A program made the position numbers and the translations under genes. DNA of 64,000 nucleotides from Trachythela sp. YZ-2020 (Eukaryota; Cnidaria; Anthozoa; Malacalcyonacea; Clavulariidae). Positions 34,560 to 45,194 of the stretch are shown one piece after another. Positions within the stretch are counted from its first letter, which is position 1. Each line of letters opens with the position of its first letter. The notes under the pieces were generated by a model. It did no database searches, was not told the DNA's origin, and worked only from the letters and a program-made list of their open reading frames with translations. The stretch spans positions 1,984,001-2,048,000 of the forward strand of contig JADLSH010000369.1 of the NCBI GenBank assembly GCA_016169945.1. The letters are read 5' to 3'.

Positions 34560-35575
34560 GGAACGAGGACACGAGGGAGGACAACAAGAAACAGTGACAT
34601 CGCAGATTACTTCTTTCAACTTCCAAACGAGATTCTTTCAATTTTATGATAGGTCTACATCTATCTTTGCGTGATATAGCTCGATGCATGCAACTGTGCA
34701 AACGATTTAAATAAAGTCTACTACTACCACTATTTAAAACAGTTTTATAAAGTCACGAATTCCGGAAGATTTATTTGAAATTAATCAACTTCAACTTCAG
34801 TCCAAGTCAACAAAGATGGCGCTCAACACCGGTCCTACTAAACACTAGACTGGACGAAAAACTGAAAAAGTCGAATATTTGGGACACTAGCCACTATGTC
34901 AGAGTATTCCTTATTCTATGGTCAGAGGCTTGCATTACGTCACACTCAGCACTACGTCACACAAGCAGCACGTCACACTCGGCAGTTTTCGTCATTTATC
35001 GGCAACATTTCCGAGGCAAAGCAAATGCAAATTATCTAGCGTCTCTGCGAATTAACTTAGCTTTTCTACTTGTCGTAATAATTATTAATCGCTTATATTT
35101 TATGAAGTTTGGAATTAATCATTACGGTTGATGCGTTGTAAAACCAAATGCGATTTCTGTACTTTAACAGTAACATGTAATTGTAGATGTGAACTTCGTT
35201 AATTGCTGTTTTATATCATGCTTTCTTGCATGCAGTCTTAGCTCACATGCACAATTGGTCAGTGTAATAAGTAGAAGCAGGAATACAAAATAAAAAAGCT
35301 GTCTATTGTGATTCTAGCTAAAATTATGCTTCATAGTCATCTGAACTTAAGCCAGGATTTCATACATCGCCACGCATCGTCACTCATCGGTAATTTTACT
35401 GCTATCATTGAATGTGGTCATTGGTGAGTAAAATATCATCCAACATGGCGAAAATCTCTTTGTCCTTCGAATCCCTAGGGATTGGTTGCACACCACCTAT
35501 ACTTAATTAAATCGTCATTGTCAGTGTTTGATCCACGTTTTAATCGAGAGCCCAGAATATAAAAAGAAACAATAT
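34560..35575. other. Intergenic, nothing recognised
   Basis: Open frames in both strands are short and lack motifs. Several tandem tcacactcagcac-like words occur near 34940-34985. Confidence 0.5.
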
Positions 35576-35583
35576 GTTTAGTG

Positions 35584-35769
35584 CAGTGGCGTTTTCTGAC
35601 CATCAGAATTCTGTAAAATCCTCCCCCAAAGGGCCAGGAAATGGAATTTCAGAGACTCTAGATTTAAAAATTTTCCGTGGGGGCATGCCCCGGACCCCCC
35701 GGGCTTGTGCCTTCGGCATTCGTACTAGGACCTTTAAAAATTGCACCATGATATAACGTTACGCCACTG
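35584..35769. mobile_element. hAT-type MITE with perfect 8-bp target duplication
   Basis: Ends CAGTGGCG and CGCCACTG, flanked by gtttagtg on both sides (35576-35583 and 35770-35777). CAGTG ends with an 8-bp duplication are the signature of hAT elements. The middle is C/G-run rich. Confidence 0.85.
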
Positions 35770-35777
35770 GTTTAGTG

Positions 35778-37090
35778 AATATCAGCGTTTCAATTATTTA
35801 AATTACGCATTTTACGATAACCATATTTGGCTTATAAACGCAAGTTGTGCAACAGGCTTTAGTATAAAAAGCCACACATTACGGTGCTGATTTTAGTCAG
35901 ACGATATTTATCACAGACTACGTACAGTATGACTTTGAGACGAAATAACCGCGCAGTTATTGGCTACATTCACAACCTTTCGCCTTTGAAAAAAGGCAAG
36001 GAAACTCGTTTGCTTTTCGAAAGCAAAGTATGATAATGCCGAAAGTGTGATAATTGGTGACTTCAATGTGAACTGGCTAAATGTAACGGATAGAAGTAGG
36101 GTACAATGTGATGGTAAGAGACAACAGTTATAAGTTGTTTTATTTACTGTGAACAGCGTGTTTTCAACTAATTTAACATTTTTTTCTCTTCACCAATTCT
36201 ACACACTTTTCGGCTACACTACAACAACCGGTGTAAAAACGAACAAACAACACTGATTAGCACTATTCTACCAGCTAAGTTCATGATACCACTCAGGTGA
36301 CACGGACAGATCGGTAGTCACATGTACGCGCTGCGTACCTGTTTTTTAGTAAAAGCTGGCAACAAGTGCCTTCTTATGTGATTTTTTATGCTGAATCCGA
36401 ATCTGCTTGTCGCTAACGCCGATTTTGCGCTTTAAGGGATGAAAATGACGTCACAATGACTTGCACCTAAAATGACGTCATCTACCCGGTTATTTTTAGT
36501 TCAAGAGTGCGAAGCGGTATTTTGTTGTTGTAAATTGCAAAGAGTATCTCTGTACGCTTGTGAAAATTGTGGTAATTATGGATGATCCCTAAGCTTTAAA
36601 ATTATATGTAACATACTGATTGCACATATTTGAATTGTTAATTATCTATCATTCAAAATGGCGTTTTTTCCATACGAAGAAAAAACACCAACTCCATATA
36701 GCCTCACGAAAACGTGAAGCTGACATTCTCCTCGGGCGTCTGCACTTCAAGCGTTCATTCCCCCTTAAAACGTTGCGGTGGAATAGCGTAATCAAAAGCG
36801 GGCGGACGGCGTTTAACCAGTCGTTATCGCGAGATGAAGAACTATAAGTGACCAAGGGGGAGGGTGAACATTCGCAAGAATCTCGTGCGTGAAATTGACA
36901 CTCTTAATACCATTAAGAAGTGTATTGGCTGTACTTGAATACCAAGAGAAGCTTGCTATATCACTTGGCGGTCTTCAATATCAATGTACTCTCTAAAAAC
37001 CAGAGGATCATATAGAAAGCAGATCTCGGATCTTCACATCAGTCATCGTCGCAGGGAGTGAAAGAACTGATTGCATCTTCGAAGTCGCCA
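35778..37090. other. Intergenic, nothing recognised
   Basis: No gene or clear repeat ends found. A 75-codon frame at 36620 on the plus strand and a 68-codon frame on the minus strand overlap and lack motifs. Confidence 0.4.
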
Positions 37091-37690
37091 GAATTTCAAA
37101 CGGTGGATGATCAGGTTTTATAGCGCAGAAGTCCGAGGAGAATATCAACTTCAAGGGTCTATACTTAATTTTATACGGGCACAACAGAAAGAAAAATGGG
37201 AGTTGTATTTGTTCAGGTTTCGCTGCATGCTTCCGTAGATTATTATGCAAGTTCGAATTTGAACTATGCAAAATGGTGATCGATATTAATCGCAGAGATG
37301 GAATAGCTGCTGTGTGCTGCTCCTCCACCAATAGAGTAGCTTTGTTGTTAAATTGAAGTCGGAGATGTTTGGATTGGCAGAAGAGGAAAACGTTTTCCAG
37401 TGTTCTTCAGCGTCTCGCGCGTCTTTGCTCGTAAGGCTGGTCATCGAGTAGATTTGCTCAATGTCCTCTCACATGAATTGATGCAGAGACAAATGGGAGA
37501 ATAAGAATCGGGCAGAAGGCTTTGTTGACAGATGGATTACTATGGGGCTGGAATGTCCGAATGCTATCAATAAAGACGGGGAGTGCTACTTGTTGATCAA
37601 TGGAACGGCACTCGTTGCAGCAATTAGGAAATCTACCGAAGCTCAATTTTTCCGGGATTTAGCTGACAACTTCCGCTCCGCAGCTCTATG
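37090..37690 (+). pseudogene. Coding-like remnants of unknown protein family
   Basis: Two separate plus-strand pieces look like decayed coding sequence. One near 37130-37235 reads LNFIRAQQKEKWELYL then FRFRCMLP. The other at 37520-37690 reads FVDRWITMGLECPN, then YLLINGTALVAAI and FFRDLADNFRSAAL. They resemble large uncharacterised proteins common in cnidarian genomes, from memory only. Frames are broken between them. Confidence 0.3.
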
Positions 37691-38239
37691 AATTATGAAA
37701 CAGATCGCGTTATTATCAAATACAAGTCATCACATTCCACTTCCTTACAGCTGGACAAACTTTCTAAAGTGACCAGAAAATAAGGCTCTCTTTTAACTTA
37801 GCAAGGGTTCTTTCAGAGCATTTAATTTCCAGTGCACCTTAAGAGAAGGTCATCGATACCGTTGGCGGATTTATAAATGGGAAAGAAGGGCGGTCTTCGT
37901 TGGCGTCTTGTGCAGACAGGGGCGGCGCTAGTCCTGTTTTATTGGGGGGTGTAAATGAAATTTTGCCGAGTGATTTTGTAGTTTTGCCGACTCTGACATA
38001 TTAGGCATTCTAATTTAACTCTCTTGCGTTTGCGAGACTTGTTCGGCTCGCTTTGTGATTGTTCCATCTCTTAAACACAACAACTGTGTATGCAGTTCAA
38101 TGAATTATTTATATCCTTGTAATGCCTATGATCTGTTCAATATCGGGATTTACTGCACATTCTGACATTCTTGTTCCACCCCCCCCCCCTCACCCCTGTG
38201 TGCAGAGTGTGAGGGAATGAGTAGGGCCGGATCTACGGG

Positions 38240-38400
38240 GGGGGTTGGGGAGTGTCACACCCCCCAGAAATTCTATTTGGAGTTTCAGTAGGCAGAAGTG
38301 CTATTTTAGCCGGCAGACAAAAATATTTTTTATGACTAACAACAATGTAGTCGGTACAAGTTCGTTAGTCAGTCGGTTGAAAGGACCTTACAACCTTTTG
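38240..38400. repeat. Dispersed repeat, copy 1
   Basis: Shares about 130 bases, including aattctatttggagtttcag and actaacaacaatgtagtcgg, with 39400-39545. Both begin after gatctacgggg/gacctacgggg. Confidence 0.85.
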
Positions 38401-38694
38401 AGGCTATCATTGCTGCCAGAAATGGGACACGGAGCTAAAATTTGCATATCTGAAACCTTGCGTCGAAACGAGACTAAGGGATACCATAGTCAACATAATT
38501 ATAATGCTTATTTTTACTCGACTCATGTACAAAAAGCAGTTGAAACTATTTTACTAACCAGTTTCTCTTCGTTACCTATTCCAAGTGTTACTAAAACACG
38601 GTGACTAATCACACAAACAAATAATTCAGTTAACGGGGAAACCTCCAGTTAAATCGGCCGAATTGAAGCGCGGCTAACCGTATACGACTTCCCG

Positions 38695-38889
38695 TGTGAA
38701 CAAATGATTGAAATGAAAATGAACGAATTCCGGACGAATTCGTTCAGTTTGCAAGCAGTTAAAAGATTCCGTTTGGGAAAAGGAACAAAGTCAAATGTAA
38801 CAAGCAAAATGAAAGTAGAACACTTGGACCACATGCACTCCAGACCAGACGAATTCGTTCAGTTTCCTTTCAATCATTTGTTCACGCAG
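38695..38889. mobile_element. MITE with gtgaacaaatgattgaaa ends
   Basis: Left end gtgaacaaatgattgaaa is the exact reverse complement of the right end tttcaatcatttgttcac. Inner arms contain gacgaattcgttcagttt. Related aattcgt-rich elements sit at 54651 and 56577 in the semaphorin gene. Confidence 0.8.
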
Positions 38890-38981
38890 AAGTAATACAG
38901 TAAAACTGCTTACATCACATGAAATATAATTCAGTTATACCCAACAAGACGCCAGACAAGTAGTCGTAATTCTGAGCTGTG

Positions 38982-38989
38982 TATTTAAA
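38982..38989 (+). promoter_or_regulatory. TATA-like box before the candidate signal-peptide exon
   Basis: TATTTAAA lies 50 bases before the ATG at 39039. Only its position supports it. Confidence 0.3.
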
Positions 38990-39038
38990 CTGGCCAACCT
39001 TGACATAAGCAAGATAGTGATTGTATGAAGAATTTACG

Positions 39039-39117
39039 ATGGAAGTAGTGCCCGGTTATATTAATGGCGGTGGTATTGTGCTGATTTTAGCAACGATTTT
39101 CAGCACAAATGTTGCAG
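39039..39117 (+). CDS. Candidate orphan first exon encoding a signal peptide
   Basis: ATG with an in-frame stop 21 bases upstream, then 26 codons (MEVVPGYIN, GGGIVLILATIF, STNVA) and one base before a GTAATG donor. The peptide is signal-peptide-like. No matching second exon was found before the semaphorin gene, but it ends in the same phase as semaphorin exon 1, so it could be an alternative 5' exon, or a chance frame. Confidence 0.3.
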
Positions 39118-39399
39118 GTAATGCCTCATGGTAGTTTTATACGGTGTTTTCTGGGATTCGATGACGCAATCGTCAAAGCGACGTTCTTCATTTCTTAGTT
39201 CGTCGTTTCCATTCTTGTTCCAGAGTCAATACATTCATATTATGAAATGAGCAATTCATATGAGGATAGCTCTATCTAAACGGCTGTGTTTGCTGTGGAG
39301 GTCCAGTAAGTGCCATTTGTTATTGATCTAGTGTTACTGTAGGAGTTAAATGTAAGAGATGCAGAGAGGATGAATGGAGCCAAGCAGGGTCGGACCTAC

Positions 39400-39545
39400 G
39401 GGGGGATTTGAAATTCTATTTGGAGTTTCAGTCGGCAGAAGTGCTATTTTAGTCGGCAGGCAAAACATTTTTGATGACTAACAACAATGTAGTCGGTACA
39501 AGTTCGTTAGTCAGTCGGTTGAAAGGACCTTACACCCCCCTGATA
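39400..39545. repeat. Dispersed repeat, copy 2
   Basis: Second copy of the repeat at 38240-38400, about 90 percent identical by eye. Confidence 0.85.
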
Positions 39546-40242
39546 AATTTTCTGAGGACGGCCCTGATGACACTAGTCTGATGCTACATTGCATTGTGAA
39601 GACTTGCGTTACTGTAGTTGTGTCGGCAAATGATACGGATGTACTTCTGATTCTCATGGCACATGCATCTGATATTCGTTGAGAGAATATATGGATGATG
39701 GCCGGAACAGCAGGGCGGAGCAGATACTAAGACATCAGCCATCAGGGCCACCAGTGACAATCTTCCAGTAGGATCAGTGTCCGCGCTCCGTCGATTCCTT
39801 TTCATGCGCTAACTGGACGCTATGACATCATGTACTGATATACAACAAAAGCCAAGTATCCAGCGGCGGACACTAGGGCCTTTGAATGATAGCTGACTAA
39901 CTATGTAACAAAGCTGTATTAATGATTTTACAACCACAAAAGCCTTGATAGGCTATAATTTAAGTAGAAAATTAAATGAAATAAGTCAAAAAGGTTTTAA
40001 GAACTGAGATTTGAAGCAACAAAAATATGATTATATGTTGGCAACCTAAGTTCGCACCCCCAATATTTCGCGAAGTGTCAAGACAAACAAGTTCCAAGAC
40101 AAACGAGCTGAGCACAGTAATATTCATTTGAAAACAAGCTCGCGGACGGTGTTTAGTAGGATCCCTCAACACGAGTTAACCAAATTCAACTTAGATAGAT
40201 TACTGAATAAATGGTATTGTTATTGGGATGATTCTGATGAAA

Positions 40243-42140
40243 TAATAATAATAATAATAATAATAACAGTCTTTATCAAATACTTCAGAACACACGTCTG
40301 AGTTTACATTGTAAAAAATATAAAATACAATCTAATATAGGTGATTATAATATTAACACATATGTACAATTAAGTTAGAAATATTAATAGCATTAAAATG
40401 TAGAGTTAAAAATTGATTAGACAAAGTTAAACAGGCATCTATTTATAAAAGCACTTTTAAAACGTTCTGTCCTATATTAATGCGAGGAAGTTCGAATTCG
40501 TGTCCCCTTGGCCTTAGCTGTCTTTTTAATTTATCTGGTAGAAGCTCATGTAATGCATTATCCTTGTTAAGTAATATTTTATCTCAGAGTTTCTTGTCAC
40601 GTTTGCTGCATATATCTTTAATATTCTGTCTTTCCAATATATAACCATTTGTGCCCGATTTATAAATTTATCAATTTGACTAATGTATTTATTAAAATAT
40701 GCGCCTCCCCAAAGTTCTATCCCTTAAGTAATTATTGGCATAATTAGGCCCGTTTACACTACGCACGATTATTGGCACGGCACGGATAAAATTGTTACCC
40801 GTGCCACTTTTACCCGTGCTGAGACTACCTATTTAGGTAGTCTCAGCACGGATAAAAATGGTACGGGTACCAGTTTTATCCGTGCCGTGCCAATAATCGT
40901 GCGTAGTGTAAACGGGCCTATTAAACAGCATGTCTAATTGTTCGATTGGGAGACCATAGTATTTACACACACGCATTATGTGCATTCTCGTGCTGGCTTT
41001 TGTCAACATTTCTTCAAATTTCATGTCCCACTTGCCAGGAATATCTTCAAGTGTAATTCCTAAAATCTTTAGCCATGTCTTTCTTTCAATGAGTGGGAAG
41101 GGAACAGGTGACGACATAGGAGCATTTCCTCGAACAATCATTTCATACGTCTTTTTCATATTTAAGTACATTCGATTATTTTCTGTCCATACCTGTATAA
41201 TTATACCATCTATCTCAGCTTGCGATGTGTCTCCGTTTTCGTTTCCTGGTACTCCTAATGTCATATCATCCGCGAACTTAATTAGCTGGTTAATTGGATC
41301 AACTGTTTTAATATCATTCACCATGATCGAAAACAGGACAGGGCCCAAAACTGTTCCTTGAGGAACCCTCGATTAATATTCAAATATTCAGATTCCATCC
41401 ACTACTACTCTTTGTTTTCTGTTCTTCAAAAAGTTGATTAACCAATTTACGATATACGGATTGATAGAAAGCTTCTTGATCTTTCCACCGATAAGATATC
41501 TTGTGGAACGCTATCGAATGCTTTGCTAAGATATTACCCTGACATATTTAGCATCTCTTTCTAACCATCGTAGCCATATATGCTGGCTCTTGATCAAGGC
41601 CATGATTGTGACATGTGATATCTCAGTTTTGAGCACACTTCTCTCAAATAATCGCATTATAATACTGGTTAGCGATATGGTCTTAGTTGATTACAAGAAT
41701 TTAAGATAGATTCTTTGGGTACTGGCAATACATTTGCATGCTTCCACATTTCAGGGACCTTACTAAGTTTCAAGGAAGTATTAAATATTTTTGTTATGGT
41801 AGGAGCCGTCTCTAATGCAAATTCCTTGCAGAACCAATATTAAGGTAGATCATCAGGCTCAGATGCTGTTGGTTTTAGATTTTGTAAAAGATGTACAACA
41901 GTGTGTATAGAAAGCAAAGGAGTTCTAGTTCCATCAGGGATCTCAAGAGGTTCTGGAGTCACTGGATCTGAGTTAATATTTTGGAAGTATACATTTATTC
42001 CACTTGGATCAAAAGCTGCACTGATAGATAAGCTCCGGCTGTTCCTTCCTGTCATACTATTCATATTGACCACCACTGTCTTGATCAGGCTTTTTGATTG
42101 TTATTTTTCTGTTTCACAGAATTTAGTTGGTTCTCTCTAA
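40243..42140 (-). mobile_element. Decayed CR1/L2-like LINE, reverse transcriptase part
   Basis: Minus-strand pieces, 5' to 3': YFQNINSDP near 42010 and VVHLLQNLKPTASEPDDLP; TKIFNTSLKLSKVPEMWKHA at about 41800-41700; [11 protein letters not shown] near 41510; [18 protein letters not shown] near 41420; RVPQGTVLGPVLFSIMVND at 41370; the catalytic FADDM at about 41265; then WGGAYFNKYISQIDKFINRA and LRPRGHEFELPRI. These are the standard non-LTR reverse transcriptase blocks. Frameshifts and stops separate them, so it is dead. The 3' end is a microsatellite (ATT/TTA)n at 40243-40266, as in CR1/L2/Rex elements. Confidence 0.88.
40745..40920. mobile_element. Palindromic MITE inserted in the LINE
   Basis: Arms of about 80 bases (aggcccgtttacactacgca...) meet at ctacctatttaggtag and are nearly perfect reverse complements, with ATT on both sides of AGGCCCG...CGGGCCT. 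It cuts the reverse transcriptase reading frame after LPIEQLDMLF. Confidence 0.9.
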
Positions 42141-44930
42141 TTAGCTTGTTGATCTGATCTTGGAGACGAATACTGGAACAAATAACAGGTCAACAAAATG
42201 GCCACAAGGATTGCATGCTTGGGGAACGAGATTGCAAAATAGTTTGCTGCTAGTCAGTCAAATCCCCGTCCCTAGTAGGGGGAATCAAATGCCCCGCCAC
42301 ATTCAATTTTACTAACAAATGCCCGCCTGTTGGGAATATCAGCAGCGACCCATGCCCGGGGGGGATGTACACCTTCGTTCGGCTGGTGTTTATATGATCT
42401 GTGTCGTAATGACGTTACGTTCCGTCTGCACTATAGAACGTTTCGGCAACAATCCCAACGCCCTTGCCCTCAAAGCCATCTTAGGTTCGCGGCAAAACGT
42501 CTTCTGAATTGCCGGACTATCATCACGCAGTAAAAGGGTAAAAAATCACACGATGTTCCGGCTGCACTCGAAATATTACTCCAGATATATATGAGCTCAG
42601 TGTAGAGATATTTTATTTACTTTAAATTATTTCACTTCAGTCCTGCGAGTTTCGATCAAAATAATGTCAATGAAATTATTAATTATAATGATAAACTAAG
42701 CCAAGTATTCAGTACAAAATAGTAAAATACAAAGTCAAAGGCCGAAGGACATTGATAGAACATACAACGAATGTCCGTGAAATTTGCTCTCCAACATCTT
42801 CGCAGTGAATAATTCGTATTGCTGACGTCAGCATTACGTTTTTTTCCAAACCTAACGCGCAAAACTTAGGTTAGCTTTTAAAAGCAATCTATAGTATGAT
42901 AGTAAATAGAATATAGAATTTTGTTATAAAACACATCATTTCTTGGGCATTTGTGTTTTGGGCGCCATGTTGGATGGCCACTGTATTTTACTGTATTACC
43001 ATAGTATAACTTATCAACAAGCTGTTGACATTCCTTGGTTCCTGCATATGGCCGACACAAACTTTCAATATTTGTGGAGCACTGCATGCTAATGCATGTT
43101 TATTTAATATCAGTTTACATCCCTGTGTCAGCGTGCCCATGCATATCGCATCACTCATCGCAAGGTTGTGGTGAAAGATTGTATTATTGTAATACATCAG
43201 ACCAACCACCAACAGAGAGGGTACGACAATGTCTCGTCTCTAGAGTCTAGTACTCTAGTATAACCATTCTAGAGTAATTCGATCAGATGCCTTTCGTGAT
43301 ATTGTCTTGCCTATACCTGCCTGTTGACAATTATGTGTTTCAAAGTTGTTTTGAATCGAATGATCGGAGACTGAATAACATAATGTTTTCATGACTCAGT
43401 GTCATGTTCATCTTAACTTTGCAAACGTGTTGTCATAGCTACACACAAAAAGATCTAAATCGCAAACCAATGAAGTAAAAAACCCACATCATAGTCCCAT
43501 TGAGCAGGCAAACCAATGACAATTTTTAGCTTTATTTTCAGCCGTGCTTTCTGCGGTAAAAGTGATTAAAATTTAATATATCTCATTTGCATTTCTAAGC
43601 CGCATATATTTGAATGTTTGTCACTTTGCATAATATACAACAACATCTTACGGCCGTAAGATGATATCAAGGTTTATCGCTTCACATGAAGATTCAATAT
43701 TGGCTTGCTGCTGTCTAATATTTGATTTTTAAAACACAACAAGTCAACATGTGCATCCCGAATCGTGGATATTGAACCTAATTAAAAGCTAGTCGCGTCG
43801 GTGGCTACCGTGGCTTCATGCTTATATTATAACATTTACAAGGACCATATCCAGCTGATTAATATACGAGGTAATCATACTACGACGCTATACGTATACG
43901 TAAAAGAAGCTAGTCCGTTTTACAACGTCATGACCACTGACTATACTGTACTGAATGTTATCGTTGCATTGCTTCAGGGCAATTAAGTTTAATTTGTTTA
44001 TATGTGATACTGTATTTGCCATTAGGATGCTTTAACTCCTAAGTCGTTATTACGTTAAGAATAGCTATTCAATGTAGTATACGTACAGAGTTGTACAGAG
44101 TACGACTATAGCCGGTTCGATAGAAGCTATTACAGTACCCGCATTCAAGAATACATAATAGTTATAAACACAGCAAAAAGCAAGTAACGAATAACGAAGT
44201 CTGTGTTGGGAAACTGTTTTCTTGACTGACAAGCTGCGAGTACGTAATAAAAGACAAATAAGTTAAAGCCAGGCTGCCAGGGTTTAATTCGCTACTGAAA
44301 TGTTCTGATCAGTGCCAGTGGTTCTGATAATATACTACCCTAGTACCTTGTATGTCCGTCTATTAAATTAACTCTCAGCGGTGCAATATAATAAATATAT
44401 TTGTTGTGTTCAAGCAATTTGTACAAATAAAGTTATAAGTATTTTCCTAATATCATAATATCGTAGAATCAAGGAAAACCAGTCATTTTTATACTGCATT
44501 TCAGGTTATTGACGCCGTATATCTTAATTATTTGTTTGTAAAATAACTGGTCACTAATCCCACTGTATAGTCTTTTCTTATATACATTTGGTCTCGCATT
44601 TGGTCCATGAACATGGTACGTTAGACCCTTATTAAACCTTGGTTAAAATGAGTTAAGTCGGTTTCAAAATTGGTTTCAGATATATATATAAATTATAAGG
44701 CACCCAGTAAACTTGTTACAGTTTTATTAGTTTATAAACTCGTCTTTTCCTTCATGATTCGCTATTCTTTTCAGTTAATGATGCTTGTTGAGTAGAGCTT
44801 ATCTCCTTAAATGTCAAGTACAATCGGATTCGGATATGTCTCGTTAAAGAAATACGTAAGAAAATGTCAGCATAACTTTCCGGCGTTATTGTCTATATAT
44901 GTTATTGTCTGTATTAATGTTAGTGAAATA
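42141..44930. other. Intergenic, nothing recognised
   Basis: Open frames are short and overlap on both strands. No motif, RNA gene or clear terminal repeat was seen. It forms the upstream region of the semaphorin-like gene. Confidence 0.5.
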
Positions 44931-44987
44931 TATCGACTCGATAATAATATATCGACTCGATAATTATGTATCGACTCGACAATAATA
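44931..44987 (+). promoter_or_regulatory. Three 19-bp repeats with an ATCGA-C-TCGAT palindrome
   Basis: Units at 44931, 44950 and 44969 (tatcgactcgataataata and variants), abutting a TATA-like box and 75-130 bases upstream of the semaphorin start codon. The repeated palindrome suggests a dimer-binding site array; this is inference. Confidence 0.45.
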
Positions 44988-44995
44988 TATAAATA
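44986..44995 (+). promoter_or_regulatory. TATA-like box of the semaphorin-like gene
   Basis: TATATAAATA 67 bases before the start codon, immediately after the 19-bp repeats. Plausible core promoter; the transcription start is not mapped. Confidence 0.4.
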
Positions 44996-45061
44996 CTCGA
45001 AATGATTTGTTTTGTATTGTATTGTGTCACCTTACTTAGGTAGTCAACTAACCAATATACC

Positions 45062-45194
45062 ATGTGCTACCAAGTGCTGTTCTGTATTACTCTATTCATC
45101 ACTCAATTGTTCATTATCGCTCTACCTGAAAGAGATTGGTCAACACAGTACAAGAATTATGACAAGGAATTTCATATTCTCTCTAAATACGAAG
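45062..45194 (+). CDS. Semaphorin-5-like exon 1: signal peptide
   Basis: Start ATG with an in-frame TAG six codons upstream (45041). The peptide begins MCYQVLFCITLFITQLFIIA, a clear signal sequence. The phase needed by exon 2 places the end at AAG before GCAAGT, so the donor is GC rather than GT. Confidence 0.82.
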
